A DNA stretch of 52,726 nucleotides from CAZIGM01 sp964538675 (GCA_964538675.1 CAZIGM010000008.1:1-52726), one strand, 5' to 3'; shown: positions 41,527 through 50,192, counted from the stretch's first letter. Notes: generated by a model from the letters alone, not told the origin. Numbers and translations are program-made.

Positions 41527-42345
41527 TTAATAAAAATTAGGGATTGCTGGTAAAGTTTCTGAGGAATACCAATCAGGATATTTGTTAAGATAATTTAAAA
41601 AATCCTTTTCTTGTATGGAATCTGATGAAATTAATAATATAATTACGTCTTCCAAACTTATTGACACTTCGTTTTCAGCTTTAATAATAAATGAATCTAT
41701 ATGTACTGTAATATCTTCAGGTCTATAAAATGTATTAATGGATTTAGTCTCCAAAATATTTGAAACTATGTAGTTCTTTTGATGTAAATCTGCTGTTTTC
41801 CACGTTGTCCAATCTAAAGTAGTTTCTTCAATTATATTATTTTCAGATTGTAATGATTGCTCCCATATCCATATACTTCGATAAAAATTTTTTTGGCTAG
41901 ACAAGTAATAATCTGTAGTGTTTGTTATATCTCCCATATTATTATTATTTAATATATCAATTAAAGAATTGAGGTTATCGTTTAAAGCAACAACTGAATT
42001 TTTTAAATAGGGAGATTCAAAAGTATATATTTCGTAATTTGATATTAATTCTTCGCCATTATCTATCATTACTTGCTTTTCACTTTCGCTAATAGTATCT
42101 TCATTATTTATTAATTCATAAATATCTAAATTATATGAGCGTGCAGGTGAAAAAATTTGGTAATAAAATTTTGTTATTTCATTCTCTGAATAGTTACTAT
42201 TTGTTTTTACACTACTTGAATAATTAGTATCTTTTAATTCGTTCTCCATAGCTTTAGCTCCAATGAAAAAACCAGTTATAAATGCAACGATAACTAGTAT
42301 GACCATATAGATAAGTAAATAATCTTTAAAAGAAAGTTTATTCAT
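41527..42345 (-). CDS. Membrane-anchored protein of unknown function
   Basis: 272 residues. One N-terminal membrane helix (residues 9-31, LLIYMVILVIVAFITGFFIGA) puts the rest outside the cell: an acidic, Asn/Ser-rich region with no cysteine and predicted mostly alpha-helical character. I recognise no family. GGAGGTGAG lies before the ATG on the minus strand. It faces away from the CPBP protease gene across a 113-bp gap. Composition is like that of its neighbours. Confidence 0.7.
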   Translation of the reverse strand: MNKLSFKDYLLIYMVILVIVAFITGFFIGAKAMENELKDTNYSSSVKTNSNYSENEITKFYYQIFSPARSYNLDIYELINNEDTISESEKQVMIDNGEELISNYEIYTFESPYLKNSVVALNDNLNSLIDILNNNNMGDITNTTDYYLSSQKNFYRSIWIWEQSLQSENNIIEETTLDWTTWKTADLHQKNYIVSNILETKSINTFYRPEDITVHIDSFIIKAENEVSISLEDVIILLISSDSIQEKDFLNYLNKYPDWYSSETLPAIPNFY

Positions 42346-42458
42346 CTACTCACCTCCATACGTAATCTTTGTTATTAGTATAAGGAAAAAAGATAAAAAT
42401 ATAAACAAAAATATGATATTATTATATCAAATATATTTTATATGATTTAGGGGTTTCT

Positions 42459-43043
42459 ATGAAAAGATGGGACAAAATTGATATTAATACTATTAATTAT
42501 AGGAGTTTAATATATAGTTTATATTTAACACAGTTATTAATGTTATTAATCAGTTGTATTATTTTTGTTTTATTTTTTAAAGAGAGTTTTAATGAATTAG
42601 TATTACTTATTATACCAAAAAATCTATTATTTGATTGTGTAATAGCAATATTATTTACAAGTTTAATAGTTTTGATTAATATAGGTTTGACAAAGTTTAT
42701 TCCTAAAAAATATTTAGATGATGGTGGAATTAATGAGAAATTATTTATTAATACACCAGTGTGGCATATTGCAATTATATCTTTGATAGTAAGTTTTACT
42801 GAGGAACTTTTATTTCGTCTGTTTATTCAATCATTCTTAGGGATTGTTATTACAAGCATAATATTTACACTAATTCATTTTCGATATTTTGATAAGATTA
42901 TATTGCTTTCCTTTACTTTTTTGACTAGTATATTTTTAGGTTATCTATTAATTTATACTGAATGGTTTACTGTCTTTTTAGCCCATGCTTTGATAGATTT
43001 TACATTAGGTGTTGCAATTAGAAAAAAATTGATAACTTATTAA
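42459..43043 (+). CDS. CPBP-family intramembrane glutamic endopeptidase
   Basis: 194 residues with about six membrane segments. The three motifs of the CPBP (Abi/Rce1) family are present: Glu115-Glu116-x3-Arg120 (TEELLFR), Phe136-x3-His140 (FTLIH) and His176-x3-Asp180 (HALID). Members cleave peptides within the membrane or modify bacteriocin systems. No bacteriocin precursor was seen nearby. Start has only a weak site (TTTAGGGG). Neighbouring genes encode an unknown anchored protein and a LysM protein. Confidence 0.82.
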   Translation: MKRWDKIDINTINYRSLIYSLYLTQLLMLLISCIIFVLFFKESFNELVLLIIPKNLLFDCVIAILFTSLIVLINIGLTKFIPKKYLDDGGINEKLFINTPVWHIAIISLIVSFTEELLFRLFIQSFLGIVITSIIFTLIHFRYFDKIILLSFTFLTSIFLGYLLIYTEWFTVFLAHALIDFTLGVAIRKKLITY

Positions 43044-43100
43044 AATAGTGAATTATGATACATATAAAAAAGGTTAATTTAACAGAAAGGTTGGTTATTT

Positions 43101-43712
43101 ATGAAAGATGATTTTCATCAAGAAGATAACAAAGATCCTTTTATGTCTGAGTTCATTAAGGATAATTCTTCTTTACCTCCTAGAAGTACTATTCATAGCA
43201 TGAAAGTGATTGAGGAATCTAATGGCAGCAAAATAATCAGGATTTTATTAAGTTCATTTGTTTTTGTTATAATTATTGCATTCATTTTGTTCTTCTTATT
43301 TTCTGATAATTTTGGTTCAGATGTAGTAGATAATAATCAAACTGAAAATGAAACTAACTTTACACAAAGTGATGATGCTGCTGATGATATAGAGAATCAG
43401 CTAGTCCAAGATGACACAATTCCAGTCGATGATGGTAACGAAGTTGTATTGAATGAAGTCAAAACTGTAGATGATTTAGAAGACAATAATCCTATAGAGG
43501 TTGTAGATGATAATCAACAGTCAGAACCACCACCAAACAGTATAGAGACAACTCATATTGTTCAAGTCGGGGAGAATTTATATAGGATAAGTCTTAAATA
43601 TTATGGTCCTGGATATATGGAGGAATTGGCAAAATATAACAATATGGTAGATAGTGATAATTTAACTGTTGGTACTGTGTTGAAAATTCCAAATAAAGAA
43701 TTATTACAATAA
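43101..43712 (+). CDS. Membrane-anchored LysM-domain protein
   Basis: 203 residues. A cytoplasmic N-terminus of about 45 residues is followed by a membrane helix (IRILLSSFVFVIIIAFILFF), an acidic Asp/Asn-rich linker and a C-terminal LysM domain (THIVQVGENLYRISLKYYG ... VGTVLKIP). LysM would bind N-acetylglucosamine in peptidoglycan, so the protein could tether membrane to wall. No catalytic domain. AGAAAGGTTGG precedes the ATG. A perfect 21-bp terminator follows. Confidence 0.85.
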   Translation: MKDDFHQEDNKDPFMSEFIKDNSSLPPRSTIHSMKVIEESNGSKIIRILLSSFVFVIIIAFILFFLFSDNFGSDVVDNNQTENETNFTQSDDAADDIENQLVQDDTIPVDDGNEVVLNEVKTVDDLEDNNPIEVVDDNQQSEPPPNSIETTHIVQVGENLYRISLKYYGPGYMEELAKYNNMVDSDNLTVGTVLKIPNKELLQ

Positions 43713-43720
43713 AAAAATAA

Positions 43721-43768
43721 AAAGTAATAGGAGCTGAATAAAATAAATTATTCAGCTCCTATTACTTT
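43721..43768 (+). terminator. Terminator with perfect 21-bp stem
   Basis: A 21-bp perfect inverted repeat (43721-43741 and 43748-43768) with a 6-nt loop ends in ATTACTTTGTC. The core TAGGAGCTGAATAAAAT is shared with the terminator at 41154, 2.6 kb away. Confidence 0.8.
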
Positions 43769-43818
43769 GTCTATATTACAAGTTGATTAGTTTTATAGTT
43801 TAAAGCGATAAAAATAGG

Positions 43819-43848
43819 TTGCCCTATATATAATTATACTGGTATAAT
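43819..43848 (+). promoter_or_regulatory. Extended -10 promoter of the fused oxidoreductase operon
   Basis: TTGCCC (43819-43824), 18-nt spacer, TATAAT (43843-43848) preceded by TGG, an extended -10. The leader to 43969 is about 115 nt and holds an 8-bp hairpin ATGAATGT/ACATTCAT (43890-43919). Confidence 0.5.
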
Positions 43849-43968
43849 TAAAAAAATATATGTATTTTTTTAAGAAAATATTTATTTTTATGAATGTAAA
43901 TTATAGAAAAAACATTCATGTTTGAATAGTTAGTTATATTGTTAATTAAATGGGAGGGGGATTGAGTA

Positions 43969-44964
43969 ATGTCAAAATTACCTATAAAAAATGAACATGG
44001 TTTTTTTGAAATTCGCTTAGAGTCTATTGGGGGACTTGGAGCTCACTTAGCAGGGAAAATGCTAGCTGAAGCAGGAATACTTGGATTAGGATTAAATGGG
44101 GCACATTTTTCTTCATATGGATCTGAGAAAAAGGGTAGTCCAATAAAGTCTTTTATTCGTTTTGGAGAAGGGGATATTCGTATTAGTAGTCCAGTTGAAC
44201 GTCCTCATGTAGTAGGTGTTTTTCATGAAGCTTTATTTAAAACAATAGATGTAGCAAATGGACTTTATCCTAATGGGGTAATATTAGTTAATACAACAAA
44301 ATCTGCTGACGAAATTCGAGAAGTATTAAATCTTAAATCAGGTGTAGTGGCAGTTGTTGATGCATTAAATATTGCTGTTGAAGAGAAAACACGCGTTAAT
44401 ACTGCTATGTTAGGTGCTATTTTACGTATAGCAGATTTTTTGGACCCTGAAGCAATGAAAAATGTAATTCGTGATACTTTTGGAGAGAAGTATCCTCAAT
44501 TGGTAGAAGCGAATATTAAAACCTTTGATCGAGGATATAATGAAGTTGTATTTAAAGCATTTGAAGCTAATGAAGAAGTAGCTTCTGAATATACTAGACA
44601 AAAGCCTCTTCTAGGTTATGAAACGCAGCCAATTGGCGGTAACATTGTTAATCCTGGTAATTCTATAAAAAAAGATTTGAGTGGTTCACGTCAAGGTTTT
44701 ATTCCTGAATTTAATATAGAAGAATGTATTAACTGTTCGAACTGTGATATTGTTTGTCCTGATTTATGTTTTGTTTGGGAAGAGAAAGAAGATAAAAAAG
44801 GTCGCTCACAGATGTTTCTTCAAGGTATAGACTACAAGTACTGTAAAGGTTGTCTAAAATGTGTTGAGGCATGTCCTACAGATGCATTAAAAACAATTCG
44901 TGAAGTTGATGGATATAGTGAAGAACATAGTGTTTCTCAAAAATTCAAATTAGCTTCTAATTAA
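43969..44964 (+). CDS. 2-oxoacid:ferredoxin oxidoreductase, fused gamma-delta subunit
   Basis: 331 residues. Residues 10-200 are a POR-gamma domain (EIRLESIGGLGAHLAGKMLAEA, SSYGSEKKGSPIKSFIRF). After a linker comes a ferredoxin domain with Cys253/256/259/263 and Cys292/295/298/302, two [4Fe-4S] clusters. The fused protein thus does the work of the separate gamma and delta chains in four-subunit enzymes. GGGAGGGGGATTGAGTA precedes the ATG. The alpha-beta fusion follows after 14 bp. Pyruvate is the likely substrate because the partner has pyruvate-type motifs; not proven. Confidence 0.9.
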   Translation: MSKLPIKNEHGFFEIRLESIGGLGAHLAGKMLAEAGILGLGLNGAHFSSYGSEKKGSPIKSFIRFGEGDIRISSPVERPHVVGVFHEALFKTIDVANGLYPNGVILVNTTKSADEIREVLNLKSGVVAVVDALNIAVEEKTRVNTAMLGAILRIADFLDPEAMKNVIRDTFGEKYPQLVEANIKTFDRGYNEVVFKAFEANEEVASEYTRQKPLLGYETQPIGGNIVNPGNSIKKDLSGSRQGFIPEFNIEECINCSNCDIVCPDLCFVWEEKEDKKGRSQMFLQGIDYKYCKGCLKCVEACPTDALKTIREVDGYSEEHSVSQKFKLASN

Positions 44965-44978
44965 AGGGAGGGGTAAGA

Positions 44979-47252
44979 ATGATGAATATAGATAAAGAAA
45001 GAAAACAACAAAAAACAGATATTTTAACCGGTAATGAAATGGCTGCTTTATCAATAGCTCAAATAAATTATCATGTTATGGGGTTTTTCCCAATTACTCC
45101 ATCTACTGAAATAGCTGAATTTTTAGATGAAATGAAGACTAGAGGAGAACATGATATAAAAATGATTCCTGCTGATGGGGAACATGGTTCAGCTGGTATC
45201 AACTATGGTGCAGCTACTGGTGGTGGACGCGTATTTAATGCTACAAGTGCTAATGGTTTTTTATATATGATTGAACAATTACCTGTACAATCAGGTACAC
45301 GTTTTCCAATGGTACTTGACTTAGTAACACGTTCTGTAAGTGGTCCATTAAATATACGTGGTGATCATTCGGATTTATATTTTGGATTGAATTTAGGTTG
45401 GCCAATTCTTGTTGCAAGAGACCCTCAAGCTGTTTATGATATGAATATTATTGCAACTCGCCTTACTGAACATAAAGATGTACGTCTTCCTGTTATTGTT
45501 GCCTTTGACGGTTTTGTTACGTCTCATCAAAAGCGTAAAGTAAATTATTTTAGTGATCGTACTGTTGTTCAGGAATTTGTTGGAGAGATGCCTGAAGGAT
45601 TTGTAACATCTTTAGATGCCAAAAATCCTGTTACAATTGGTGGATATATGAATGACGATTATATTAATAATAAATATCAACAATCTATGGCAATGTATAA
45701 AGCAGGAGAAGTATATAAAGAGATAGCTGAAGAATATGAAAAATTATCAGGTAGAGAATATAAAGCCTTAGATGAATATTTGATGGAGGATGCTGAGGTA
45801 GCAGTATTTTTATTAGCATCTGCTGCAGAAACAGCAAAGGATGTAGCCGATGATTTACGTAAGAAGGGTATAAAGGCAGGAGTAATTTCTCCTAATGTTA
45901 TACGTCCTTTCCCTGCAGACGAAATCCGCAAATCTTTAAAAAATGTTAAGGCAGTATTAGTAGGAGAAAGAGCGGATTCATATGGTGCAAATGGAGGAAA
46001 CTTAACACAAGAGATTAAAGCTGCTATTCAAGCAGATAAAGAGAATAATACAATAGTATTAAGTCGTATCTTTTCACTTGGTGGTAAAGACTTTTTTGCA
46101 GAAGAAGCAGAAGAATTTTTCAACTTAGCATTAGATGCTGTTAATAAAGGTTATGCTGAGGTGCCGTTTGACTATTATGGTGTTTATGCTGGAGACCAGG
46201 CAAATGTTCCAAAACGTATTTTGGAACCTATATCTGATGAATGGAAGACTGGCTTAATAAATGTTGATATGGATAAAGAAGAAAATAAATTAAAGGTAAA
46301 GATACCTCCATTAAGGTCGTTAACGAAGAAACCTAAAAGATTAGCTCCTGGTCATGGTGCTTGCCCAGGTTGTGGAATCTACTCAGGACTAGAAACCTTC
46401 TTCAAAGGAATTGAAGGCGATGTAGTAGTTTTATTTCAAACAGGCTGTGGTATGGTAGTATCAACGGGATATCCGTTCAGCTCCCATAAAGGAACATATA
46501 TTCACAACCTCTTTCAAAACGGTGCAGCAACGTTATCCGGTGTAGTTGAAATGTTTTGGGAGAAAAAACGTCGTGGAGAGATAGATGTAAGTGATGATTT
46601 TACATTTATTATGGTTTCAGGTGATGGTGGAATGGATATTGGAATGGGTCCTTCAATTGGAGCAGCTTTACGTAACCATAAAATGATAATTGTAGAATAT
46701 GACAATGAAGGATATATGAATACAGGCTCTCAGTTGTCATACTCAACACCTATTGGTCATATGACCACAACATCAGGAGTAGGAGAAAAACAGGGAGGCA
46801 AATCATTCCATCATAAGGATACTCCACAGATTATGGCTTCAACAAATATTCCTTATGTTTTTACTGGTACTGAGGCTTATCCACAAGACTTGATTAAAAA
46901 AGCAGCAAAGGCACAGTGGTATGCTCAAAATGTTGGTTTAGTTTATGGAAAGATTTTAATTACTTGTCCGTTAAACTGGAAATCAAAAGATCATGAAGGT
47001 AGTAAAATTGTTGGAAAAGCTGTTGATTCATGCTTTTTCCCACTTTATGAGATTGAGAATGGTATAACATCTATTACTTTTAATCCTGAAGAAAAGGGAA
47101 AAAGAGTACCGGTTAGTGAATGGTTAGGAATGCTTGGTAAGACTAAACATTTGCTTAAACCTAATTATGCTGAGACGCTTAAAGAATTTGAAGATGAAGT
47201 TGAATTACGTTGGAATCGCTTAAAAGCGAAGGACGAAAATCCATTATTATAA
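44979..47252 (+). CDS. 2-oxoacid (probably pyruvate):ferredoxin oxidoreductase, fused alpha-beta subunit
   Basis: 757 residues. The alpha part (1-420) has FFPITPSTEIAEFLDE and NIRGDHSDLYFG, the latter like the GDHxD motif of pyruvate:ferredoxin oxidoreductases, and the transketolase-C-like VISPNVIRPFPADEI. The beta part (450-757) has the cluster cysteines in CPGCG (462, 465), TGCG (490) and LITCPLNWK, and the TPP motif from SGDGGMDIGMG (547) to EGYMNTG (577). It forms acetyl-CoA, CO2 and reduced ferredoxin from pyruvate, if substrate is right. AAAGGGAGGGG precedes the ATG; a second ATG follows at 44982. A two-chain, gamma-delta plus alpha-beta layout is uncommon. Confidence 0.9.
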   Translation: MMNIDKERKQQKTDILTGNEMAALSIAQINYHVMGFFPITPSTEIAEFLDEMKTRGEHDIKMIPADGEHGSAGINYGAATGGGRVFNATSANGFLYMIEQLPVQSGTRFPMVLDLVTRSVSGPLNIRGDHSDLYFGLNLGWPILVARDPQAVYDMNIIATRLTEHKDVRLPVIVAFDGFVTSHQKRKVNYFSDRTVVQEFVGEMPEGFVTSLDAKNPVTIGGYMNDDYINNKYQQSMAMYKAGEVYKEIAEEYEKLSGREYKALDEYLMEDAEVAVFLLASAAETAKDVADDLRKKGIKAGVISPNVIRPFPADEIRKSLKNVKAVLVGERADSYGANGGNLTQEIKAAIQADKENNTIVLSRIFSLGGKDFFAEEAEEFFNLALDAVNKGYAEVPFDYYGVYAGDQANVPKRILEPISDEWKTGLINVDMDKEENKLKVKIPPLRSLTKKPKRLAPGHGACPGCGIYSGLETFFKGIEGDVVVLFQTGCGMVVSTGYPFSSHKGTYIHNLFQNGAATLSGVVEMFWEKKRRGEIDVSDDFTFIMVSGDGGMDIGMGPSIGAALRNHKMIIVEYDNEGYMNTGSQLSYSTPIGHMTTTSGVGEKQGGKSFHHKDTPQIMASTNIPYVFTGTEAYPQDLIKKAAKAQWYAQNVGLVYGKILITCPLNWKSKDHEGSKIVGKAVDSCFFPLYEIENGITSITFNPEEKGKRVPVSEWLGMLGKTKHLLKPNYAETLKEFEDEVELRWNRLKAKDENPLL

Positions 47253-47282
47253 AGTTTGAATAAAAAATATATTGTATAAATT

Positions 47283-47322
47283 AAAAAAGTCATTGACTAC
47301 TAAACAAGTCGATGACTTTTTT
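47283..47322 (+). terminator. Terminator of the fused oxidoreductase operon
   Basis: AAAAAAGTCAT-T-GACT pairs with AGTC-G-ATGACTTTTTT, a long stem with one mismatch; six T close it. Confidence 0.85.
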
Positions 47323-47380
47323 GTGGTTCTAAATATATAAAAATATAATAAATAAGATATTGGAGTGGAGGTAATAATAA

Positions 47381-47755
47381 ATGTTTGTATTAGATGTAAT
47401 TAAATTACTTGTTCTGCTATTGAGTGCTTATATAATGGCAATTTTGTACAAACAATATCTTCCTATTGAAGGGCATCTTTCGGATTGGACAACAATGTTG
47501 TTATCTAATGGGAAAGAAGTAGTTATTTGCTATTTTGGTCTTTTATTAATATTTTTTATATTAAAGAATTCATTTAAACATTTAAAGATATTATTTTTTA
47601 ATAATAAAAATCTTTTGTACGAAAAATGGAAAGGGGTAGTTTTATTACTTTTGATTTTTGATTTAGTGTTTTATTTAATAGTTGAGTATAAATACTTTAT
47701 CATTCCATCTTTATTTACATTTATATTTATTAAAATTATTATAAAGGATAGATAA
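47381..47755 (+). CDS. Small membrane protein of unknown function
   Basis: 124 residues with about four membrane segments (residues 6-25, 47-64, 84-103, 106-121). No family recognised, no charged catalytic motif. GGAGTGGAGG lies before the ATG. It converges with the deacetylase gene, 15 bp apart, with no clear terminator in between. Confidence 0.65.
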   Translation: MFVLDVIKLLVLLLSAYIMAILYKQYLPIEGHLSDWTTMLLSNGKEVVICYFGLLLIFFILKNSFKHLKILFFNNKNLLYEKWKGVVLLLLIFDLVFYLIVEYKYFIIPSLFTFIFIKIIIKDR

Positions 47756-47770
47756 TTTTTGTTAATATGG

Positions 47771-48604
47771 CTATTCTATAATAACTTCAGTAGGCAATAC
47801 AAAAGAATAACCTTGATTTTGTAAATCTGAAAGTATTGAATCAAGTGAGATTGCTGTAATCTCTTTATCGTGCATTAAGATGTTTGCTCCAGAATAAGCA
47901 TTGTTAATAACTTCGTCAATTAGTTCCTGAGATTTTTCAGGTTTAATTATTTCCCAATCTCTTGAACCTAATGACCAATTCATACTTTGCATATTGTTTT
48001 CTATTAGAATATCATTAACGTAATCATTTTTTGAATAGGCACCATAAGGTGATCTAAAATATTGAGGATATTCACCTGTAATTTCATAAATTAAATCATT
48101 TAATTTATTTATTTCTTCTTTAGTTTCTTCATAGGTATTGATATCATTTAAATTTGGGTGTGTCCAAGTATGATTTCCAATGAAGTGTCCTCTATCATAG
48201 ATTTCTTTTATGAGTTCTTCATTTTTCTTTGCGTAATAACCAGTAACAAAGAATATTGCTTTAGCATTATATTTATCTAATGTATCTAATATCAAATAAG
48301 TATTATCTCCTTGGGGTGCATCATCAAAGGTTAGAAGTATAACTTTTGAAGGCTCTTCTGGGTTAACAGGCTTAATTAAAAAATTATTTTTATTTACGTA
48401 ATATTTGACTTTTTCAATTTGCTGTTCATTCTCATTAGTAGTACCTTCTTCTACAAGGTTATCTTCATTGTTGATTGGTATTTGTTCATTAGGATTAGAA
48501 ATTTCGTTAGGTGGTTGTTCTTGATTGTTTGAGCAGCCTATTACAAGGAATAAAAGTAAAATTAATATTGCTAAGGAATACCTTTTTATTTTTTGCTTTA
48601 TCAT
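47771..48604 (-). CDS. Polysaccharide deacetylase lipoprotein (NodB domain)
   Basis: 277 residues. A signal peptide ends in the lipobox VIGC with Cys24 as lipid anchor; an acidic Asn/Glu-rich linker follows to about residue 75. The NodB domain has LLTFDDAPQGDN (first Asp pair), GHFIGNHTWTHPNL (His-x3-His zinc site) and FRSPYGAYS. It would remove acetyl groups from peptidoglycan or another cell-surface glycan outside the membrane. The Arg and later His motifs (SRDWE, MHDKE) complete the site. GAAAAGAGG lies before the ATG on the minus strand. Substrate is not known. Confidence 0.88.
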   Translation of the reverse strand: MIKQKIKRYSLAILILLLFLVIGCSNNQEQPPNEISNPNEQIPINNEDNLVEEGTTNENEQQIEKVKYYVNKNNFLIKPVNPEEPSKVILLTFDDAPQGDNTYLILDTLDKYNAKAIFFVTGYYAKKNEELIKEIYDRGHFIGNHTWTHPNLNDINTYEETKEEINKLNDLIYEITGEYPQYFRSPYGAYSKNDYVNDILIENNMQSMNWSLGSRDWEIIKPEKSQELIDEVINNAYSGANILMHDKEITAISLDSILSDLQNQGYSFVLPTEVIIE

Positions 48605-48713
48605 CTAATGGCCTCTTTTCGTTGTTTGTAATTTAATCAGCTTATCTAAATTTATAGTACCTTATTCCATTATTTATTAAAAGCATAACACTAAGTTTAC
48701 ACATATTTGGCAA

Positions 48714-48742
48714 TAAAGCCGAACTTTATTCAGGTGGAGTTT
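48714..48742 (+). repeat. Repeat family B fragment B5 (left end)
   Basis: AAAGCCGAACTTTATTCAGG and TGGAGTTT match the end of B4 read on its minus strand and, for the first bases, B2. The rest of the element is missing; tRNA-Asn starts five bases later. Confidence 0.6.
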
Positions 48743-48747
48743 GTTGT

Positions 48748-48823
48748 TCCTCGTTAGCTCAGTTGGTAGAACACTCGGCTGTTAACCGAGTTGTCGCAGG
48801 TTCGAGTCCCGCACGAGGAACCA
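48748..48823 (+). tRNA. tRNA-Asn (GTT)
   Basis: 76 nt with CCA encoded. Acceptor stem TCCTCGT/ACGAGGA, D-arm TAGCTCAGTTGGTAGA, anticodon arm CTCGG-CTGTTAA-CCGAG with anticodon GTT at 48781-48783, T-arm GCAGG-TTCGAGT-CCCGC region. Discriminator A. Followed by seven T that could end transcription. It is a lone tRNA gene, wedged between a fragment of repeat B and a copy of repeat A. Confidence 0.97.
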
Positions 48824-48853
48824 TTTTTTTCTTCTGTTTAGACAACAAAATCA

Positions 48854-48975
48854 CAGACTGTTGAAAATGTTCTAGTTCAAGGCACACTTAAATTGAGGAA
48901 CGGAGCTTACATAGATGTAAGTGAGTACCAGAGATTTAAGTAGTAACGAAGAAATTGGACATTTTCAACAGCCTG
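48854..48975 (+). repeat. Repeat family A, copy A4
   Basis: 122-bp element in the orientation of A2 and A3, ends CAGACTGTTGAAAATGT and ACATTTTCAACAGCCTG. The central hairpin is CTTACA-TAGA-TGTAAG, where A2 and A3 have CTTAC-TTAAC-GTAAG, so pairing is kept while the bases change. GACAACAAAATCA precedes it. Only a weak hairpin (ATAC...GTAT, then GTTTTT) follows. Confidence 0.9.
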
Positions 48976-49069
48976 TATACTATTATTGGTATGTTTTTCT
49001 TGTATAAGATTTAATGTTAAGTAAAAATTATAGATAACAAATAATATTAATTACTAGGAGTGATAGTTG

Positions 49070-49354
49070 ATGTTTGGTAATTATTATAGGAGCAATAACA
49101 ATATGTTCTATATAGGTCTACTAGTTGGAGGAGTAGTAGGAATGTACACTGCAAGATGGTTTTTTTCTCCTAAAAATGAAAAAAACGATTTTGAAAACGA
49201 TTCAATAGGATCAGAAGTAGCAAGTAAAATAGATGAAAAAATTAACAAAATGGATGATAAAGCAAAAGAAATAATGTTTAACAGTTTTATCAATCTTAAC
49301 AAGGATGAACATGATTTATATGATGAATTTTCAAAAACTGATTTGACAAATTAA
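49070..49354 (+). CDS. Small single-span membrane protein (YtxH-like layout)
   Basis: 94 residues. A membrane helix at about residues 12-30 (FYIGLLVGGVVGMYTARWFF) is followed by a charged, helical C-terminus with KIDEKINKMDDKAKEIM. The layout resembles YtxH-type proteins, but the match is only general. The start was set at ATG 49070 after TAGGAG; an in-frame TTG lies three bases upstream. A terminator follows. Function unknown. Confidence 0.65.
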   Translation: MFGNYYRSNNNMFYIGLLVGGVVGMYTARWFFSPKNEKNDFENDSIGSEVASKIDEKINKMDDKAKEIMFNSFINLNKDEHDLYDEFSKTDLTN

Positions 49355-49380
49355 CTAATTAGCATTATATTAAGGTATTA

Positions 49381-49415
49381 AAAAACACATTCATATATTT
49401 TTAGAATGTGTTTTT
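49381..49415 (+). terminator. Terminator after the small membrane protein
   Basis: AAAAACACATTC pairs with GAATGTGTTTTT, 12 bp; the T side provides the U-tract. Confidence 0.8.
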
Positions 49416-49538
49416 AATATTTCCAAATTAGTTTTTTGTTGCTATAATTATAGTTAACTTTTGTGGCTATAATATTTTGAACAAAAATAAGTATTTTAAC
49501 ATATCGTATATATATAGATAAAGAGGAGTGTCTCAGTC

Positions 49539-50126
49539 ATGCGCGTTGAGAGAATAGGTAACGATAAAATAAAAATATTTCTAACTTTCGATGATTTAAA
49601 AGATCGTGGAATTAAAAAAGAAGATTTGTGGAGTGATGTGCCTAAAGTGCATGATTTATTTAATGAAATAATGGAAGAAGCATATGATCAATTAGGATTT
49701 GAATTGTCTGGACCTGTTGCTGTTGAGATATTTGCTCTTCCTGCTCAGGGAATGGTTGTAATAGTAACCCGAGGGAAAAGTAATTTATTAGACGAAGATG
49801 AAAAAGATGATTTGTATTCTTTAGAGGTAACTTTAGAAGAAAGCGATTCAATTATCTTTGCTTTTAAAGATTTTGAAGATATGGTAAGTGCGACTAATAG
49901 AGTGAATTCATATTTAATATATGGAGGACAACTATATTATTATAAAGAGCATTACATTTTAGTATTTGACAATATTGATGTAGTTGAAAAAGAGATAGAT
50001 AAGTTTATTTCTTTGCTTTCTGAATATGGGGAAGCTTCTCCAATATCCAAAGTTATTTTAGAAGAGTATGGCAAAATAATTATTAGTGAGGATGCTTCTA
50101 AATTTATTGTATCTCAGTTCTCATAA
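49539..50126 (+). CDS. mecA: Adaptor protein MecA
   Basis: 195 residues. The N-terminal MRVERIGNDKIKIFLTFDDLKDRGI is the substrate-binding domain signature; an acidic linker (LLDEDEKDDLYSLEV) leads to the C-terminal ClpC-binding domain (FAFKDFEDMVSATNR, YYKEHYILVF). MecA delivers proteins such as ComK to ClpC-ClpP and assembles the ClpC hexamer. AGAGGAGTG precedes the ATG. In clostridia without competence it likely acts in general protein quality control (inference). Confidence 0.9.
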   Translation: MRVERIGNDKIKIFLTFDDLKDRGIKKEDLWSDVPKVHDLFNEIMEEAYDQLGFELSGPVAVEIFALPAQGMVVIVTRGKSNLLDEDEKDDLYSLEVTLEESDSIIFAFKDFEDMVSATNRVNSYLIYGGQLYYYKEHYILVFDNIDVVEKEIDKFISLLSEYGEASPISKVILEEYGKIIISEDASKFIVSQFS

Positions 50127-50192
50127 AGAGTTTAGTTTGATTGGTGTTTTTATATATAGCTCTTAAATTGTTTGATTAATAGGGAGTTGAAA

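Noticed and set aside
2471..48975. Family A and B repeats as a CRISPR array
   Set aside because: The copies are kilobases apart, 60-195 bp long, in both orientations, without spacers or cas genes.
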